A stretch of 49,751 bases of DNA from an uncultured Actinomycetes bacterium (GCA_903873135.1 CAIQNH010000052.1:1-49751); one strand, 5' to 3'; numbered from the stretch's first letter, positions 1 to 9,172 are shown. Translations and numbers: made by a program. Notes: generated from the sequence alone by a model not told the origin.

Positions 1-318
1 CAGCGATGCCCGGTCGACGCTCTGCCAGCACCAGACCCGGTCGGCGACGAGTCGCACCTTGTTGGACTGCAACCGACCGATGAAGTGCCACCGGACGTCG
101 GCGGCGATCGACGTCGGGAGGACCCGATCGCGGAGCTCCTGGGCGTAGTTCTCCCCGAGGTCGACCAGTCCGGCGGCCAGGGCGGCCGCGACCAGGTCGT
201 CGCCGTGGGTCTTGGTCACACCCACGATCCGGACCTCGCGGTCGGTCAGCTCACCGATGCTCCGCCGAACCTCCTGGAGCCGTGCCGCGACGAGCTCGGC
301 GTCCACCGGGTCGCTCAC
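1..318 (-). CDS. yggS: PLP homeostasis protein YggS/PLPBP (partial, 3' end beyond the window)
   Basis: This is the N-terminal 106 codons of a YggS-family pyridoxal-phosphate-binding protein, a fold-type III PLP protein without known catalysis that buffers PLP in the cytoplasm. The reading shows VGVTKTHGDD, containing the expected PLP-binding lysine, then GENYAQEL and WHFIGRLQSNK, all hallmark blocks of the family in the right order. The GTG start at 318 overlaps the pgeF stop by four bases (GTGA), so it is translationally coupled to pgeF. yggS behind ftsZ and pgeF is the usual Gram-positive order, and sepF would be expected next, outside the window. The C-terminal half is cut off by the left edge. 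Confidence 0.93.
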   Translation of the reverse strand, partial: MSDPVDAELVAARLQEVRRSIGELTDREVRIVGVTKTHGDDLVAAALAAGLVDLGENYAQELRDRVLPTSIAADVRWHFIGRLQSNKVRLVADRVWCWQSVDRASL

Positions 319-1010
319 GGCGCCGACCGCCCGGCCGCCGGGTCACGCCAGACCACCGTGGCCTGCCGGGCGGAGTCCCGCCGCGCCCGCCACGAGTACC
401 AGTCGTCGCCGACCGTCGTGCACGGCACGTCGAGGGCGCCCTCGGGCACCTCGAGTCCGCACTCCGACAGCGCCACACCGACGCCGGCCCGCAGGTCGAG
501 CGCCGGTCGACCCTCCGTCGTGCGGCTGCGCACCGAGGGTCCGAAGCGCTCCACGAGCGGGTCCAGGTCCTCCGGGGAGAACTCGTTCGCCGCCGGCGAG
601 ATGCAGGGACCGAGGCGCCAGCCGATCCGATCCGCACCGAGCGAGCGCATGGCGTCGACGCAGGCCTGCAGCACGCCCGCAGCGAGTCCGCGCCAGCCGG
701 CGTGGGCCACGCCGACGACACCCTCGTCGGACCAGAGGGCGACCCCGGCACAGTCGGCGGTCAGGACGCAGAGCACCGCCCCCGGCTCACGGGTGACCGC
801 AGCGTCCGCCGGAGCCCCGCACCGGTCGCCCGGGTGCTCGACCACGACCACGTCGGCGCCGTGGACCTGGTCGAGCCACGTCCAGGCTCCGGCAGCGATC
901 CGAGCCCGACGCGCCGCCAACTCCTCCGGTGGGGCCGACCGACCCAGATCACCGTCGGCGGCGCCGGTGCACACCACGTGGGTGCCGACGGGCACCGGGG
1001 GCGGGAGCAC
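315..1010 (-). CDS. pgeF: Purine nucleoside phosphorylase/laccase-domain protein (YfiH family)
   Basis: The protein is about 231 aa of the multicopper polyphenol oxidoreductase (YfiH/PgeF) family. Members have been reported to act as purine nucleoside phosphorylase or adenosine deaminase, and as editing factors that remove misincorporated L-Ser from UDP-MurNAc-peptides in E. coli. The metal-site residues are visible: DQVHGADVV, LTADCAGVAL and HAGWRGLAAG, followed by GPCISP. I chose the GTG at 1010, just past the ftsZ stop at 1024, because the open frame further upstream only runs antiparallel through ftsZ codons. The location between ftsZ and yggS fits a cell-wall-linked role. No strong Shine-Dalgarno is seen, so expression probably depends on ftsZ read-through. 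Confidence 0.9.
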   Translation of the reverse strand: MLPPPVPVGTHVVCTGAADGDLGRSAPPEELAARRARIAAGAWTWLDQVHGADVVVVEHPGDRCGAPADAAVTREPGAVLCVLTADCAGVALWSDEGVVGVAHAGWRGLAAGVLQACVDAMRSLGADRIGWRLGPCISPAANEFSPEDLDPLVERFGPSVRSRTTEGRPALDLRAGVGVALSECGLEVPEGALDVPCTTVGDDWYSWRARRDSARQATVVWRDPAAGRSAP

Positions 1011-1023
1011 CGCAGGGCTGGGG

Positions 1024-2118
1024 TTACTTGAGGAAGGACGGGACGTCGAAGTCGTCGTCGCCACCGAAGAGGTCGTCGTCCTCGGAGTCGAAGACCTTCG
1101 GCGCCCCGGCCGGGGCGTCGCCCGACGGTGCCGACGAGGACCCGCCGCGGCGGGGCGGGCGGGACTCGTCCCAGCGCTCGAAGCCGGCGGCGATCACCGT
1201 GACGCGCACGGCGTCGCCGAGGTCGTCCTCGATGACGGTGCCGAAGATGATGTTGGCCTCGGGGTGCGCCACCTCGTGGATCACCTGGGCGGCGGCGTTC
1301 ACCTCGAGCAGGCCGAGTTCGGAACTGCCCGAGATGTTCAGCAGGATGCCGCGGGCGCCGTCGATGGCCGCCTCGAGCAACGGCGAGGAGATGGCGTGGC
1401 GAGCGGCGTTGAGCGCCCGGTCCTCGCCGCTGGCCTCGCCGACGCCCATGAGGGCGCTGCCGGCGTCGGTCATGATCATCCGCACGTCGGCGAAGTCGGT
1501 GTTGATGAGGCCCGGCGTGGTGATCAGGTCCGTGATGCCCTGCACACCCTGGAGGAGCACCTCGTCGGCCATCCCGAAGGCGTTGAGGACCGAGGTCTTC
1601 TCGTTGGCGACCGACAGCAGCCGGTCGTTGGGGATGACGATCTGCGTGTCGACCTTCTCCTTGAGGCGGTTGATGCCGTTGTCGGCCTGGACCGCCCGAC
1701 GCCGACCCTCGAAGTTGAACGGTCGGGTCACCACGGCGATCGTGAGCGCCCCCTGACCCTTGGCGATCTCGGCGACGACGGGAGCTGCGCCCGTTCCGGT
1801 GCCGCCACCCTCACCGGCGGTCACGAACACCATGTCGGCGCCGCGCAGCACCTCCTCGATCTCGGCCCGGTGGTCCTCGGCGGCCTGGGCGCCCACGTCC
1901 GGGTCGGAACCGGCACCGAGGCCGCGGGTCAGGTCACGGCCGATGTCGAGCTTGATGTCGGCGTCGCTCATCAGGAGCGCCTGGGCGTCGGTGTTGATGG
2001 CGATGAACTCGACACCACGGAGCCCGGCGTCGATCATCCGGTTGACAGCGTTGCAACCGCCGCCGCCGATCCCCACCACCTTGATGACGGCGAGGTAGTT
2101 GGTGGGGTTGGTGGCCAT
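1024..2118 (-). CDS. ftsZ: Cell division protein FtsZ
   Basis: FtsZ is the tubulin-like GTPase that polymerises at mid-cell to form the Z ring. At 364 aa it is slightly short for the family. Visible features are the N-terminal nucleotide loop ([16 protein letters not shown]), the tubulin signature [19 protein letters not shown], and the T7-loop region with NTDFADV. An acidic linker rich in D/E/G (about residues 320-355) ends in DFDVPSFLK, the conserved C-terminal peptide that binds partners such as SepF. The ATG at 2118 is preceded by a strong AGGAGG, one of the few good Shine-Dalgarno sites in the cluster. It also has its own promoter region at 2186-2257, separating it from ftsQ. No ftsA lies nearby, as is normal for Actinobacteria. 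Confidence 0.99.
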   Translation of the reverse strand: MATNPTNYLAVIKVVGIGGGGCNAVNRMIDAGLRGVEFIAINTDAQALLMSDADIKLDIGRDLTRGLGAGSDPDVGAQAAEDHRAEIEEVLRGADMVFVTAGEGGGTGTGAAPVVAEIAKGQGALTIAVVTRPFNFEGRRRAVQADNGINRLKEKVDTQIVIPNDRLLSVANEKTSVLNAFGMADEVLLQGVQGITDLITTPGLINTDFADVRMIMTDAGSALMGVGEASGEDRALNAARHAISSPLLEAAIDGARGILLNISGSSELGLLEVNAAAQVIHEVAHPEANIIFGTVIEDDLGDAVRVTVIAAGFERWDESRPPRRGGSSSAPSGDAPAGAPKVFDSEDDDLFGGDDDFDVPSFLK

Positions 2119-2185
2119 GGGGTCCTCCTGCAGGCAGGCGGTCGGTGCGGCGCCGGGTCAGCGCGTCACGAGTCGGGACGTCGAG

Positions 2186-2212
2186 GTCGAGTTGAGCTCG
2201 ACGGGACTCAAC
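2186..2212. repeat. Overlapping palindromes in the ftsZ leader
   Basis: Two inverted repeats overlap here: GTCGAG-TTGAG-CTCGAC at 2186-2202 and GTTGAG-N10-CTCAAC at 2191-2212. They lie between the proposed ftsZ promoter and the ftsZ Shine-Dalgarno, so on the minus-strand transcript they would form two mutually exclusive hairpins, or else serve as a protein-binding site at the transcription start. The arms are exact. The function is inferred. Confidence 0.5.
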
Positions 2213-2227
2213 CTCTGGTGCGGGTAG

Positions 2228-2257
2228 ACACTACGGCTCCAGCAGAGGTGGATGCAA
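2228..2257 (-). promoter_or_regulatory. Candidate ftsZ promoter
   Basis: On the minus strand a TTGCAT (-35, 2252-2257) is followed after 18 bp by TAGTGT (-10, 2228-2233). This places a start site near 2220, about 100 nt before the ftsZ ATG. The 145-bp ftsQ-ftsZ gap is the largest in the cluster, and a separate ftsZ promoter is common in bacteria. Confidence 0.5.
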
Positions 2258-2263
2258 CGATCC

Positions 2264-3115
2264 TCAGCCCCCGGGCTCGCAACTGCGCTCGATCGTCGGA
2301 CGGTCGGGGCGGCGCACGTCGAGCACCTCGAGGCACCGCAGGTCCACGTTCCCGACCAGCATCGCCTCGGCGGCCGCGGTCTTGGCGGGCAGCAGCTCAG
2401 GTCCACCGAAGCGGACGATCGCCTGCCCGGCGAGCTCGGGGAGTCGGAACTCGAGCTCCCCGCCTCCGTCGAGACGGGCGTCGGCCAGCAGGGGGCGCAG
2501 CCCCGGGGGCAACTGCTCGACGGCCGCCACGGCCGTCCGGACGGGCTCGTCGAGCAGGGCCCCGGTGGCCGGGGGCCCGGCGGGCAGGAGCCTCGGATCG
2601 ACGCGGACCGTCGGGGCTGCACCTGGTGGACCGTCCGCCGTGACCGGGCCCAGCACCCGCCCGCCGGGACCCACGCCGAGACGGACCTCGTCCCGGCCCG
2701 GCACCACCACCACGGCGACCGTCCGGCGAGGTGCCACGTCGATCGTGACCTCGCGGGGCCAGACCCTGCGCACCCGGACCGACAGCGGGTCGATCTCGGC
2801 GGCGATCCGGTTCCTGACGGCTCCGGGATCGACGAGCAACCACGGATCGCCCGGCCGGACGGCGGCGGCGTCGAGGACGGCTCGGACGACCTCCGGGTCG
2901 TCGCCGCCCGCGACCACCACGTCGACCCGATCGACTGCGGTCGCAGGTGCGAACACGACTGCGGCGACGGCCCCGCCAGCCACCACGGCCACGGCGAGCA
3001 GCACCAGGACGCGGCGGGGCCACCGGCCCGACCGGCGCGACGGGTCGGTCGGGCGTCGGGCGTCTGACCGGTCGACCCGTCGAGCTGCCCGGTCCGGGAC
3101 CAGCGTGCCGGTCAC
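2264..3115 (-). CDS. ftsQ: Cell division protein FtsQ/DivIB
   Basis: This bitopic membrane protein of 283 aa is the FtsQ component of the FtsQBL divisome subcomplex. It has a basic cytoplasmic tail (about residues 1-34, Arg-rich), a single membrane segment (about 35-58), then an extracytoplasmic POTRA-like domain beginning AVDRVDVVVAG. The downstream block RVRRVWPREVTIDVAPRRTVAVV matches the FtsQ beta domain, in which the WP motif precedes beta strands. The GTG at 3115 overlaps the murB stop by GTGA. Its position between murB and ftsZ supports the call. The primary sequence is divergent, as is typical for FtsQ. Confidence 0.9.
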   Translation of the reverse strand: MTGTLVPDRAARRVDRSDARRPTDPSRRSGRWPRRVLVLLAVAVVAGGAVAAVVFAPATAVDRVDVVVAGGDDPEVVRAVLDAAAVRPGDPWLLVDPGAVRNRIAAEIDPLSVRVRRVWPREVTIDVAPRRTVAVVVVPGRDEVRLGVGPGGRVLGPVTADGPPGAAPTVRVDPRLLPAGPPATGALLDEPVRTAVAAVEQLPPGLRPLLADARLDGGGELEFRLPELAGQAIVRFGGPELLPAKTAAAEAMLVGNVDLRCLEVLDVRRPDRPTIERSCEPGG

Positions 3116-4092
3116 CCGGAGCCACCCCCACCGGCGAGCGCCCGGTCGAGCGCGTCGTCGAAGTCCTCGAAGCCCACCAGGCAGGTCTCCGGGTGGAGCC
3201 GGACCCCCGTGGTCCGCTCCACCTCGGCGGCGACCTCGACCATCAGCGCGAACACGTCGTCGGCCGCACCACCGTCGTCGACGACGATGAAGTTGGCGTG
3301 CTTGGGCGACACCACGGCCGAACCGTGTCGGCGCCCCTTGCAGCCGGACGCATCGAGGAGCGCACCCGCCGAGTCGCCCGGCGGGTTGGTGAACACGGAG
3401 CCGGCGTTGCGACCGCCCGGCTGGTTGGCCCGACGCCAGGCCACGATCTCCCGCAGGGTGGTCGCGCCGTCGGCGCCCGGCGCGGGGACGAGCGCCAGGT
3501 CGGCCCGGACCACCACCTGGTGCGGCCGCAGTCCCGAGGTGCGGTAGCCGAGGTCGAGGGCGGACGCGTCCACCTCCACATCCTCACCCGTCGCCAGGTC
3601 GACGACGCGGACCCCGACGAGCGAGGCGGCCGTGTCCGAGCCGTGCCCTCCGGCGTTCATCCGGACCGCACCGCCCACGGAACCGGGGACACCCTTGGCC
3701 CACTCGAACCCCGAGAGGCCGGCGGCCACGGTCTGCTCGGCGAGGACCGGGAGCTTCACGGCCCCACCGGCGCGGACCACCACCTCCGGCGCACCCGGCT
3801 CCCAGGTGGGGATCTCCACCCCCGAGAAGCCCTCGCCCAGCCGGAGGGCGAACCCGTCGAAGCCCCGGTCCGACACGAGGGTGTTGGAGCCCTGCCCGAG
3901 GACGAGGGTCGGCACGCTGCCGCCGTCGGCCCCGGCGATCGCAGTGGCGACCGCCGCCAGTTCGTCAGGGTCGTCGACGGTCACGAACCAACGGGCACGT
4001 CCACCGACCCGGTAGGTCGTCAGGGTGCCGACGGGGTGGTCGTGATGCAGCCGGCTGCCGAGGAACCCGAGCGCGTCGTCCAGCGAGGTCAC
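3112..4092 (-). CDS. murB: UDP-N-acetylenolpyruvoylglucosamine reductase MurB
   Basis: MurB is an FAD-dependent enzyme that reduces UDP-GlcNAc-enolpyruvate to UDP-MurNAc in the cytoplasm. The protein is about 326 aa. FAD-binding blocks are clear: TYRVGGRARWFV, LGQGSNTLVSDRGFDG and GVPGSVGGAVRMNAGGHG. The catalytic region NAGSVFTNP (with the proton-donor Ser) and the C-terminal HPETCLVG (with the Glu) are both present. The GTG start at 4092 overlaps the murC stop by four bases, and the stop overlaps the ftsQ start in the same way. It sits in the usual dcw order murC-murB-ftsQ. Confidence 0.98.
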   Translation of the reverse strand: MTSLDDALGFLGSRLHHDHPVGTLTTYRVGGRARWFVTVDDPDELAAVATAIAGADGGSVPTLVLGQGSNTLVSDRGFDGFALRLGEGFSGVEIPTWEPGAPEVVVRAGGAVKLPVLAEQTVAAGLSGFEWAKGVPGSVGGAVRMNAGGHGSDTAASLVGVRVVDLATGEDVEVDASALDLGYRTSGLRPHQVVVRADLALVPAPGADGATTLREIVAWRRANQPGGRNAGSVFTNPPGDSAGALLDASGCKGRRHGSAVVSPKHANFIVVDDGGAADDVFALMVEVAAEVERTTGVRLHPETCLVGFEDFDDALDRALAGGGGSG

Positions 4093-5495
4093 GGCGACCG
4101 CTCCGCCAGACCGTCGAGCACCCGCGGACCCACCGTGGTCACGTCCCCGGCGCCCACGGTGACCAGCACGTCGCCGTCCCGCAGCTCGTCGAGCAGGTAC
4201 CCCACCACGTCGTCGAGGGTCGGCTGCCACACCAGCGGCGACCGACGACCCGTCGACGCCACCGCCTCGAGCAGCAGCTCCCCGCTCACACCCGGCCGGG
4301 GGGCCTCGCCCGCCGGGTAGAGCTCGCAGAGGACGAGCACGTCGGCGTCGTCGAAGGCCGCACCGAACTCGTGCCAGTGACGCTGGGTCCGCGAGTAGCG
4401 GTGCGGCTGGAAGACCGCCACCACCCGGGACCAGCCGCCGCTGCGACACGCGGCGAGCACCGACCGGACCTCGGTGGGCAGGTGTGCGTAGTCGTCCACG
4501 ACCGTCACCCCTGCTGCGGTCCCGAGCACCTCGAAGCGACGGGCGACGCCGGCGAACTCCCTGAGCGACTCGGCGGCAGCCGGGAGGTCGGCGCCGACGA
4601 CCGTGGCCACGGCCAACGCACCGGCCGCGTTCCTGGCGTTGTGCAACCCCGGGAGCGGCAGGTCCACCGGCACCCGGGCACCGTCGGGATCGACCAGCTC
4701 GAAGCGGACGCCGGAGCGACCGAGTTGGAGTCCGTCGATGCGGAACGACGCGTCCGGCGCCGTGCCGTAGGTCGACGCGTCCACGGCGAGCCCGAGTCGT
4801 CGGGCGACGGGGTCGTCGGCGCAGACCACGCAGGGCCCGTCGGTGCCCTCCAGGAAGGCGGCGAAGCCGTCCTCGAGCGCCTCCATCGAACCCCAGTACT
4901 CCAGGTGGTCGGCCTCCACGTTGGTCAGCAACGACGCCGCACGAGGGCCGACGAGGAACGTCCCGTCGCTCTCGTCGGCCTCGAGGACGAGGAGTCGGCC
5001 CGACCGGATGCCGGCCGCGGCCCCGAGCGACCCGACGGGGGCCCCGATGAGGAACGACGGGTCGAGCCCTGCGCCGCGCAGGGCCACGGTCGCCAACGCC
5101 GCCGTCGTGGTCTTGCCGTGGGTCCCGGCGACGGCGACGAACGGGTGCCGCTCCCCCACCGCCGGGAGCAGGTCGAGTCGGCGGAGCACCGGGATCCCGG
5201 CAGCGCGCGCCGCCACGACCTCGGGGTTGTCCTCGGGCACCGCCGTGGAGGCGAGGACGGCGTCCACCCCGGCGACGAGCGCCCCGTCGTGCCCCACGGT
5301 GACGTCGACCCCGGCGGCACGGACGCTGGCGAGGGCTGCGGTCTCGTGCCAGTCGCTGCCCGACACGCGGTGGCCGTCCTCGGCGAGCAGGACCGCGCAG
5401 GCGCTCATGCCCGGGCCGCCGACACCGACGACGTGGAGACGTCGAGGCCGGCCCAGGTCCACCGGGACCGCCTCGGTGTCAGCGGGTCCGGCCAC
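4089..5495 (-). CDS. murC: UDP-N-acetylmuramate--L-alanine ligase MurC
   Basis: MurC is the ATP-dependent ligase that adds L-Ala to UDP-MurNAc. The protein is about 468 aa with three domains. The N-terminal Rossmann fold reads LHVVGVGGPGMSACA, the central domain has AGTHGKTTTAAL and EADESDGTF, and the C-terminal domain has HNARNAAGALAVA and VVDDYAHLPTEV. In most MurC proteins I recall the last motif reads DDYxHHPTE; here the second His is Leu. I chose the GTG at 5495 because GGAGGAGG lies about 8 nt upstream. This start overlaps the murG 3' end by 17 nt. A later GTG at 5462 is a weaker alternative. Confidence 0.97.
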   Translation of the reverse strand: MAGPADTEAVPVDLGRPRRLHVVGVGGPGMSACAVLLAEDGHRVSGSDWHETAALASVRAAGVDVTVGHDGALVAGVDAVLASTAVPEDNPEVVAARAAGIPVLRRLDLLPAVGERHPFVAVAGTHGKTTTAALATVALRGAGLDPSFLIGAPVGSLGAAAGIRSGRLLVLEADESDGTFLVGPRAASLLTNVEADHLEYWGSMEALEDGFAAFLEGTDGPCVVCADDPVARRLGLAVDASTYGTAPDASFRIDGLQLGRSGVRFELVDPDGARVPVDLPLPGLHNARNAAGALAVATVVGADLPAAAESLREFAGVARRFEVLGTAAGVTVVDDYAHLPTEVRSVLAACRSGGWSRVVAVFQPHRYSRTQRHWHEFGAAFDDADVLVLCELYPAGEAPRPGVSGELLLEAVASTGRRSPLVWQPTLDDVVGYLLDELRDGDVLVTVGAGDVTTVGPRVLDGLAERSP

Positions 5496-6621
5496 CGGCG
5501 GCCACCTCCTCCACGAGCTCGGCGACCGCCGCGGCCGCGTCCGGGCGCCCGAGGGCGCGGGCGGCCCGGGCGCGATCGGGCAGCGATCCGTCGGCGACCC
5601 ACGACTCGACGATCTCTGCCACCACGTCGGCGGTGACGTCGGCGTCGTCGACCAGCGTGGCCGCACCGGCGTCGACGAGCGCCGCAGCGTTGGCGCGCTG
5701 GTGGTCCCGGGTGGCGATCGGCAGCGGGACGAGGATCGCCGGTACGCCCACGACCGCGAGCTCGGCGACGGTCGTGCCTCCCGAGCGGCACAGGGCCAGG
5801 TCGGCGGCCTCGAGCACGACCTCCATGTGGGCCTCGTAGGCGACGGAGCGGTACCAGAGCCCCTCGGGTGCAGGGTCCGACTCGAGCTCCCTCGCCGACG
5901 CCGGGCGCTGGTCGTGGTCGCGCTCGCCGACCACGTGGTAGACGGCCAGGTCGCTCCGGTCGGACCACCGGTCGAGCACGTCCCACACGGCCCGGTTGAC
6001 GCTCCGAGCCCCCAGGCTGCCGGCGAACACGACCAGCAGGGTCCGGCCGTCCGGCACGCCGAGCGTGGCACGCGCCGCCACCTGGTCACGTCCCTCGGCC
6101 GCCCGGAGGATCTCGTCCCGCACCGGGTTGCCGGTCACGACCTGCTCGGGCAGGTCGGTGCCCGCGAACGCCACGGCGCAGGCCCGGGCCCAGCGACCCG
6201 TGAGCCTGTTCACCGCACCGGCGCGGGCGTTCTGCTCGGCGACCACGACCGGCACCCGCCAGACCAGCGCCGCGAGCGAACCTGCGAGGCTGGCGAACCC
6301 TCCGACGGCGAGCACCACCTCCGGCCGCCGCCGGCGGACCAGTCCGATCGAGCGGCCCACGGCCCGCACGAGACCGATCGCAGCGACGACGTTGTCCCAG
6401 GTCAGCCGTCGCTGCAGTCCCCGACCGGGCAGCAGGACGACCTCGTACCCGGCCTCGGGGACCAGCCGGGCCTCGATCCCGCGCTCGGCACCGACGAACA
6501 GCACCCGGTCGCGGTCGAGTCCGCGGGCCTCCAGCGCCCGGGCCACGGCGATGCCCGGCAGGACGTGCCCGGCGGTCCCACCGCCGGCGATCAGGACGGT
6601 GGGTGCCGACGCATCGCTCAC
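5479..6621 (-). CDS. murG: UDP-GlcNAc:lipid I GlcNAc transferase MurG
   Basis: MurG converts lipid I to lipid II at the inner face of the membrane. The protein is about 380 aa with GT-B architecture. The N-terminal glycine loop is GGGTAGHVLPGIAVARAL, the inter-domain region carries VFAGSLGARSVN, and the C-terminal donor-binding block is CRSGGTTVAELAVVGVPAILVPLP, followed by DHQRANA. The GTG at 6621 forms a GTGA overlap with the ftsW stop. The C-terminus overlaps the murC start by 17 nt. Confidence 0.97.
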   Translation of the reverse strand: MSDASAPTVLIAGGGTAGHVLPGIAVARALEARGLDRDRVLFVGAERGIEARLVPEAGYEVVLLPGRGLQRRLTWDNVVAAIGLVRAVGRSIGLVRRRRPEVVLAVGGFASLAGSLAALVWRVPVVVAEQNARAGAVNRLTGRWARACAVAFAGTDLPEQVVTGNPVRDEILRAAEGRDQVAARATLGVPDGRTLLVVFAGSLGARSVNRAVWDVLDRWSDRSDLAVYHVVGERDHDQRPASARELESDPAPEGLWYRSVAYEAHMEVVLEAADLALCRSGGTTVAELAVVGVPAILVPLPIATRDHQRANAAALVDAGAATLVDDADVTADVVAEIVESWVADGSLPDRARAARALGRPDAAAAVAELVEEVAAGGRTR

Positions 6622-7808
6622 CGTCCGGCCGCCCTCCCGGTGGACGACTCCTCCATCGCCACGCGGATCAGGAGACCGACGCCGACGAACGACAGCACCA
6701 TCGAGCTGCCCCCGTAGGACACGAACGGGAGCGTGATGCCCTTGGTGGGGAGCAGACCGACGGTGACGGCCACGTTGATGAACGCCTGCACCCCGAGCCA
6801 GATCGTGACCCCGAAGGCGACGAGCTGACCGAACCGCTCCGGGCAGCGCCGGGCGATCGCCAGCCCGCTCAGGACGATCAGACCGATGAGCGCCACCACA
6901 CCGACCGTGCCCACCAGGCCGTACTCCTCGCCGACGACCGACAGCACGAAGTCGGTGTGGGCCTCGGGCAGGTAGCCCCACTTGTTGCGCGACGACCCGG
7001 GTCCCAGACCGAGGAGCCCGCCCGTCGCGAGCCCGATCTGCGACTGGATGATCTGGTACCCGGCGCCGTCGGCGTAGGCCTCGGGGTCGAGGAACGCGGC
7101 GAGCCGGGCAGCCCGGAACCCCTCGAGGAACCGGACCGCCAGGTACGCGACGGCGGCGAGCACCGACACGATCGCCGCCAGGACGCGACCCGGTGCGTCG
7201 GCCAGGAGCATCACGCCGAGCAGGATCACCCCGAGGAGCACCGTCGTGCCCAGGTCGTCGCCGACCATGACCAGTGTCGCCAGCAGGCCGGCCACCCCCA
7301 ACGGAGCGGTCAGCCCCCGTCGGGTGGCCAGGTCCCGACCCGGCTCGGAGAGCAACCTGGCCAGACAGATCACCAGGGTCAGCTTGGCCAGTTCGGAGGG
7401 CTGGAACTGCACCGCTGGCACGCCCAACCAACGGGTCGACCCGTTGCGTTCCAGGGCGAACGGGAGCACGCCGGTCCCGAGTCGCCGGCTGACCTCGGAC
7501 AGTGCGATGTAGCCGAGCAGGACCGAGGTCACCACCAGGAGCGGGAGCGCGAGCCGGTCCCGCCAGACCCGGAGCGGGATCCGGGTGACCACGACCGCAG
7601 CGACCAGCCCCGCCACCAGCCACACCGCCTGGCGCACCACGTAGAACCAGGGCGACTCACCCTCCTCGACGGCCAGCACCTGGGACGCGGAGTAGACGGT
7701 GAGGAGGCCGAGGGCGCAGCACACGCCGACGGCAGCGACGAGCACGCGCCGGGGCTCGGGCAGCGTCGAGGTGGAGCCCGACCGCTCCACCGGTCGGATG
7801 GCGGTCAC
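6618..7808 (-). CDS. ftsW: Septal peptidoglycan polymerase FtsW (SEDS family)
   Basis: FtsW is a SEDS-family peptidoglycan glycosyltransferase working with FtsI at the septum. It is about 396 aa and almost entirely hydrophobic, consistent with about ten membrane segments. Family blocks are present: RWLGVPAVQFQPSELAKL, MVGDDLGTTVLLG, a GPGSSRNKWGYLPEAHTDF block before the conserved VVGEEYG, and the C-terminal GLLPTKGITLPFVSYGGSS. The GTG at 7808 forms GTGA with the murD stop, and the end forms GTGA with murG. RodA is the close paralogue, but the dcw location favours FtsW. Confidence 0.96.
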   Translation of the reverse strand: MTAIRPVERSGSTSTLPEPRRVLVAAVGVCCALGLLTVYSASQVLAVEEGESPWFYVVRQAVWLVAGLVAAVVVTRIPLRVWRDRLALPLLVVTSVLLGYIALSEVSRRLGTGVLPFALERNGSTRWLGVPAVQFQPSELAKLTLVICLARLLSEPGRDLATRRGLTAPLGVAGLLATLVMVGDDLGTTVLLGVILLGVMLLADAPGRVLAAIVSVLAAVAYLAVRFLEGFRAARLAAFLDPEAYADGAGYQIIQSQIGLATGGLLGLGPGSSRNKWGYLPEAHTDFVLSVVGEEYGLVGTVGVVALIGLIVLSGLAIARRCPERFGQLVAFGVTIWLGVQAFINVAVTVGLLPTKGITLPFVSYGGSSMVLSFVGVGLLIRVAMEESSTGRAAGR

Positions 7809-9172
7809 GAGCTCACCGCCCGTCCCAGCCGACCGACCTCCGCGACGAAGTCGTCGCCCCGCTCGGCGTAGGAGCCGTACCAGTCGAACGACGCACACGC
7901 GGGCGAGAGGAGCACCGTGTCGCCCGGTCGGGCGAGCGCGGCCGCCTCGGTCACGGCCTCGGCCATCGAGGAGGCGACCACACCGGGACGGCCGGGGAAC
8001 GCAGCGACGACCTGTCCGGCCGCCTCGCCGATGCCCACGACGGCTCGAACCCGGTCGGCCACGCTGCCGAGCACGCCGAGGTCGAGGCCCTTGTTCCGGC
8101 CGCCCGCCACGAGCACCACCGAGTCGAAACCGGACACCGCGGCCACGGTGGCGTGCGGCGCAGTGGACTTGGAGTCGTCGACGAATCGCACCCCGTCGAC
8201 CACGGCGACGAACTCGACGCGGTGCGGTGGCGCGTGGGTGGACCGCAGCGCCTCGGCGACCCCCTCGACCGTGCCGCCTGCGGCGAGCGCGGCAGCGGCG
8301 GCGGCGAGCGAGTTGGTCACGTCGTGCGGGAGGGACCGGGGCAGCTCGTCGGCGGCGACCAACGTGGTGCACTCGCCGCCCGAGGGCGTGTGGTCGACCA
8401 CCAGCCGACCGTCGGTCACCGTGGCCCACGCGTCGACCGGGCGGCCGGGCGGCGCACCCGAGGTGACGCCGACCACGCGCACGCCCGGACGGACCTCGGC
8501 GGCAGCGACGACCGGATCGTCGAGCACGAGCACGGCGGTGTCCCCGGCCGACTGGTCGGCGAGGATCCGCGCCTTGGCCCGCCGGTAGGCGTCGAGGTCG
8601 GCGTGGAGGTCGAGGTGGTCGGGGGCGAGGTTCAGCCACACCGCGACCCGCGGTGCGAACCGTTCGCTGTGTGCGAGCCGGAACGACGAGGCCTCGACCA
8701 CGAACCACGACGGCGCCGGGTCCTCCACCGCCTCGACCAGCGGGACCTCGAGGTTGCCCACGGCCCGACACGCCACCCCGGAACGCTCGAGCATCTCGGT
8801 GGCGAGGAGCGTCACCGTGGTCTTGCCGTTCGTCCCGGTGACCGCCAGCACGGGGCGGTCGTCCAGTTCGGCGGCCAGGTCGAACTCCGAGCGGACGGGC
8901 ACGCCGAGCTCTGCGGCGAGCAGCAGCACCGGGTGGCGGTCCCCCAGCACCGGGGCCGGGACGACCACGTCCACCCGGCCGAGCAGGTCCCGGCGGCCGG
9001 CGTCGTCGAGCCCGGTGTGCACGGGGAGTCCGAGCTCCTCCCCCAGGGCCCGGGCCCGCTCGGACGGGTCGTCGTCGGCCAGGACGACCCGGGCGCCGTG
9101 CCGCAGGAGCACCCGGGCGGCGGCGGCGTTGGTGACCCCGAGCCCGTACAGGAGGTGGCGGACCCCGTTCAC
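7805..9172 (-). CDS. murD: UDP-N-acetylmuramoylalanine--D-glutamate ligase MurD
   Basis: MurD adds D-Glu to UDP-MurNAc-L-Ala. The protein is 455 aa, normal for the family. The ATP loop is VTGTNGKTTVT, followed by GNLEVPL, VVEASSFRLAHSE, APDHLDLH and FVDDSKSTAPHAT, with GGRNKGLDL in the C-terminal domain. It is coupled at both ends by GTGA overlaps with mraY and ftsW. Confidence 0.97.
   Translation of the reverse strand: MNGVRHLLYGLGVTNAAAARVLLRHGARVVLADDDPSERARALGEELGLPVHTGLDDAGRRDLLGRVDVVVPAPVLGDRHPVLLLAAELGVPVRSEFDLAAELDDRPVLAVTGTNGKTTVTLLATEMLERSGVACRAVGNLEVPLVEAVEDPAPSWFVVEASSFRLAHSERFAPRVAVWLNLAPDHLDLHADLDAYRRAKARILADQSAGDTAVLVLDDPVVAAAEVRPGVRVVGVTSGAPPGRPVDAWATVTDGRLVVDHTPSGGECTTLVAADELPRSLPHDVTNSLAAAAAALAAGGTVEGVAEALRSTHAPPHRVEFVAVVDGVRFVDDSKSTAPHATVAAVSGFDSVVLVAGGRNKGLDLGVLGSVADRVRAVVGIGEAAGQVVAAFPGRPGVVASSMAEAVTEAAALARPGDTVLLSPACASFDWYGSYAERGDDFVAEVGRLGRAVSS

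Noticed and set aside
85-2643. Long plus-strand open frame (852 codons) antisense to pgeF, ftsZ and ftsQ
   Set aside because: High GC removes stop codons; the translation is low-complexity, while the minus strand encodes clear conserved proteins.
8652-8664. GCGAACCGTTCGC palindrome inside murD, resembling a LexA box
   Set aside because: The half-sites are separated by one base rather than four and it is inside coding sequence.
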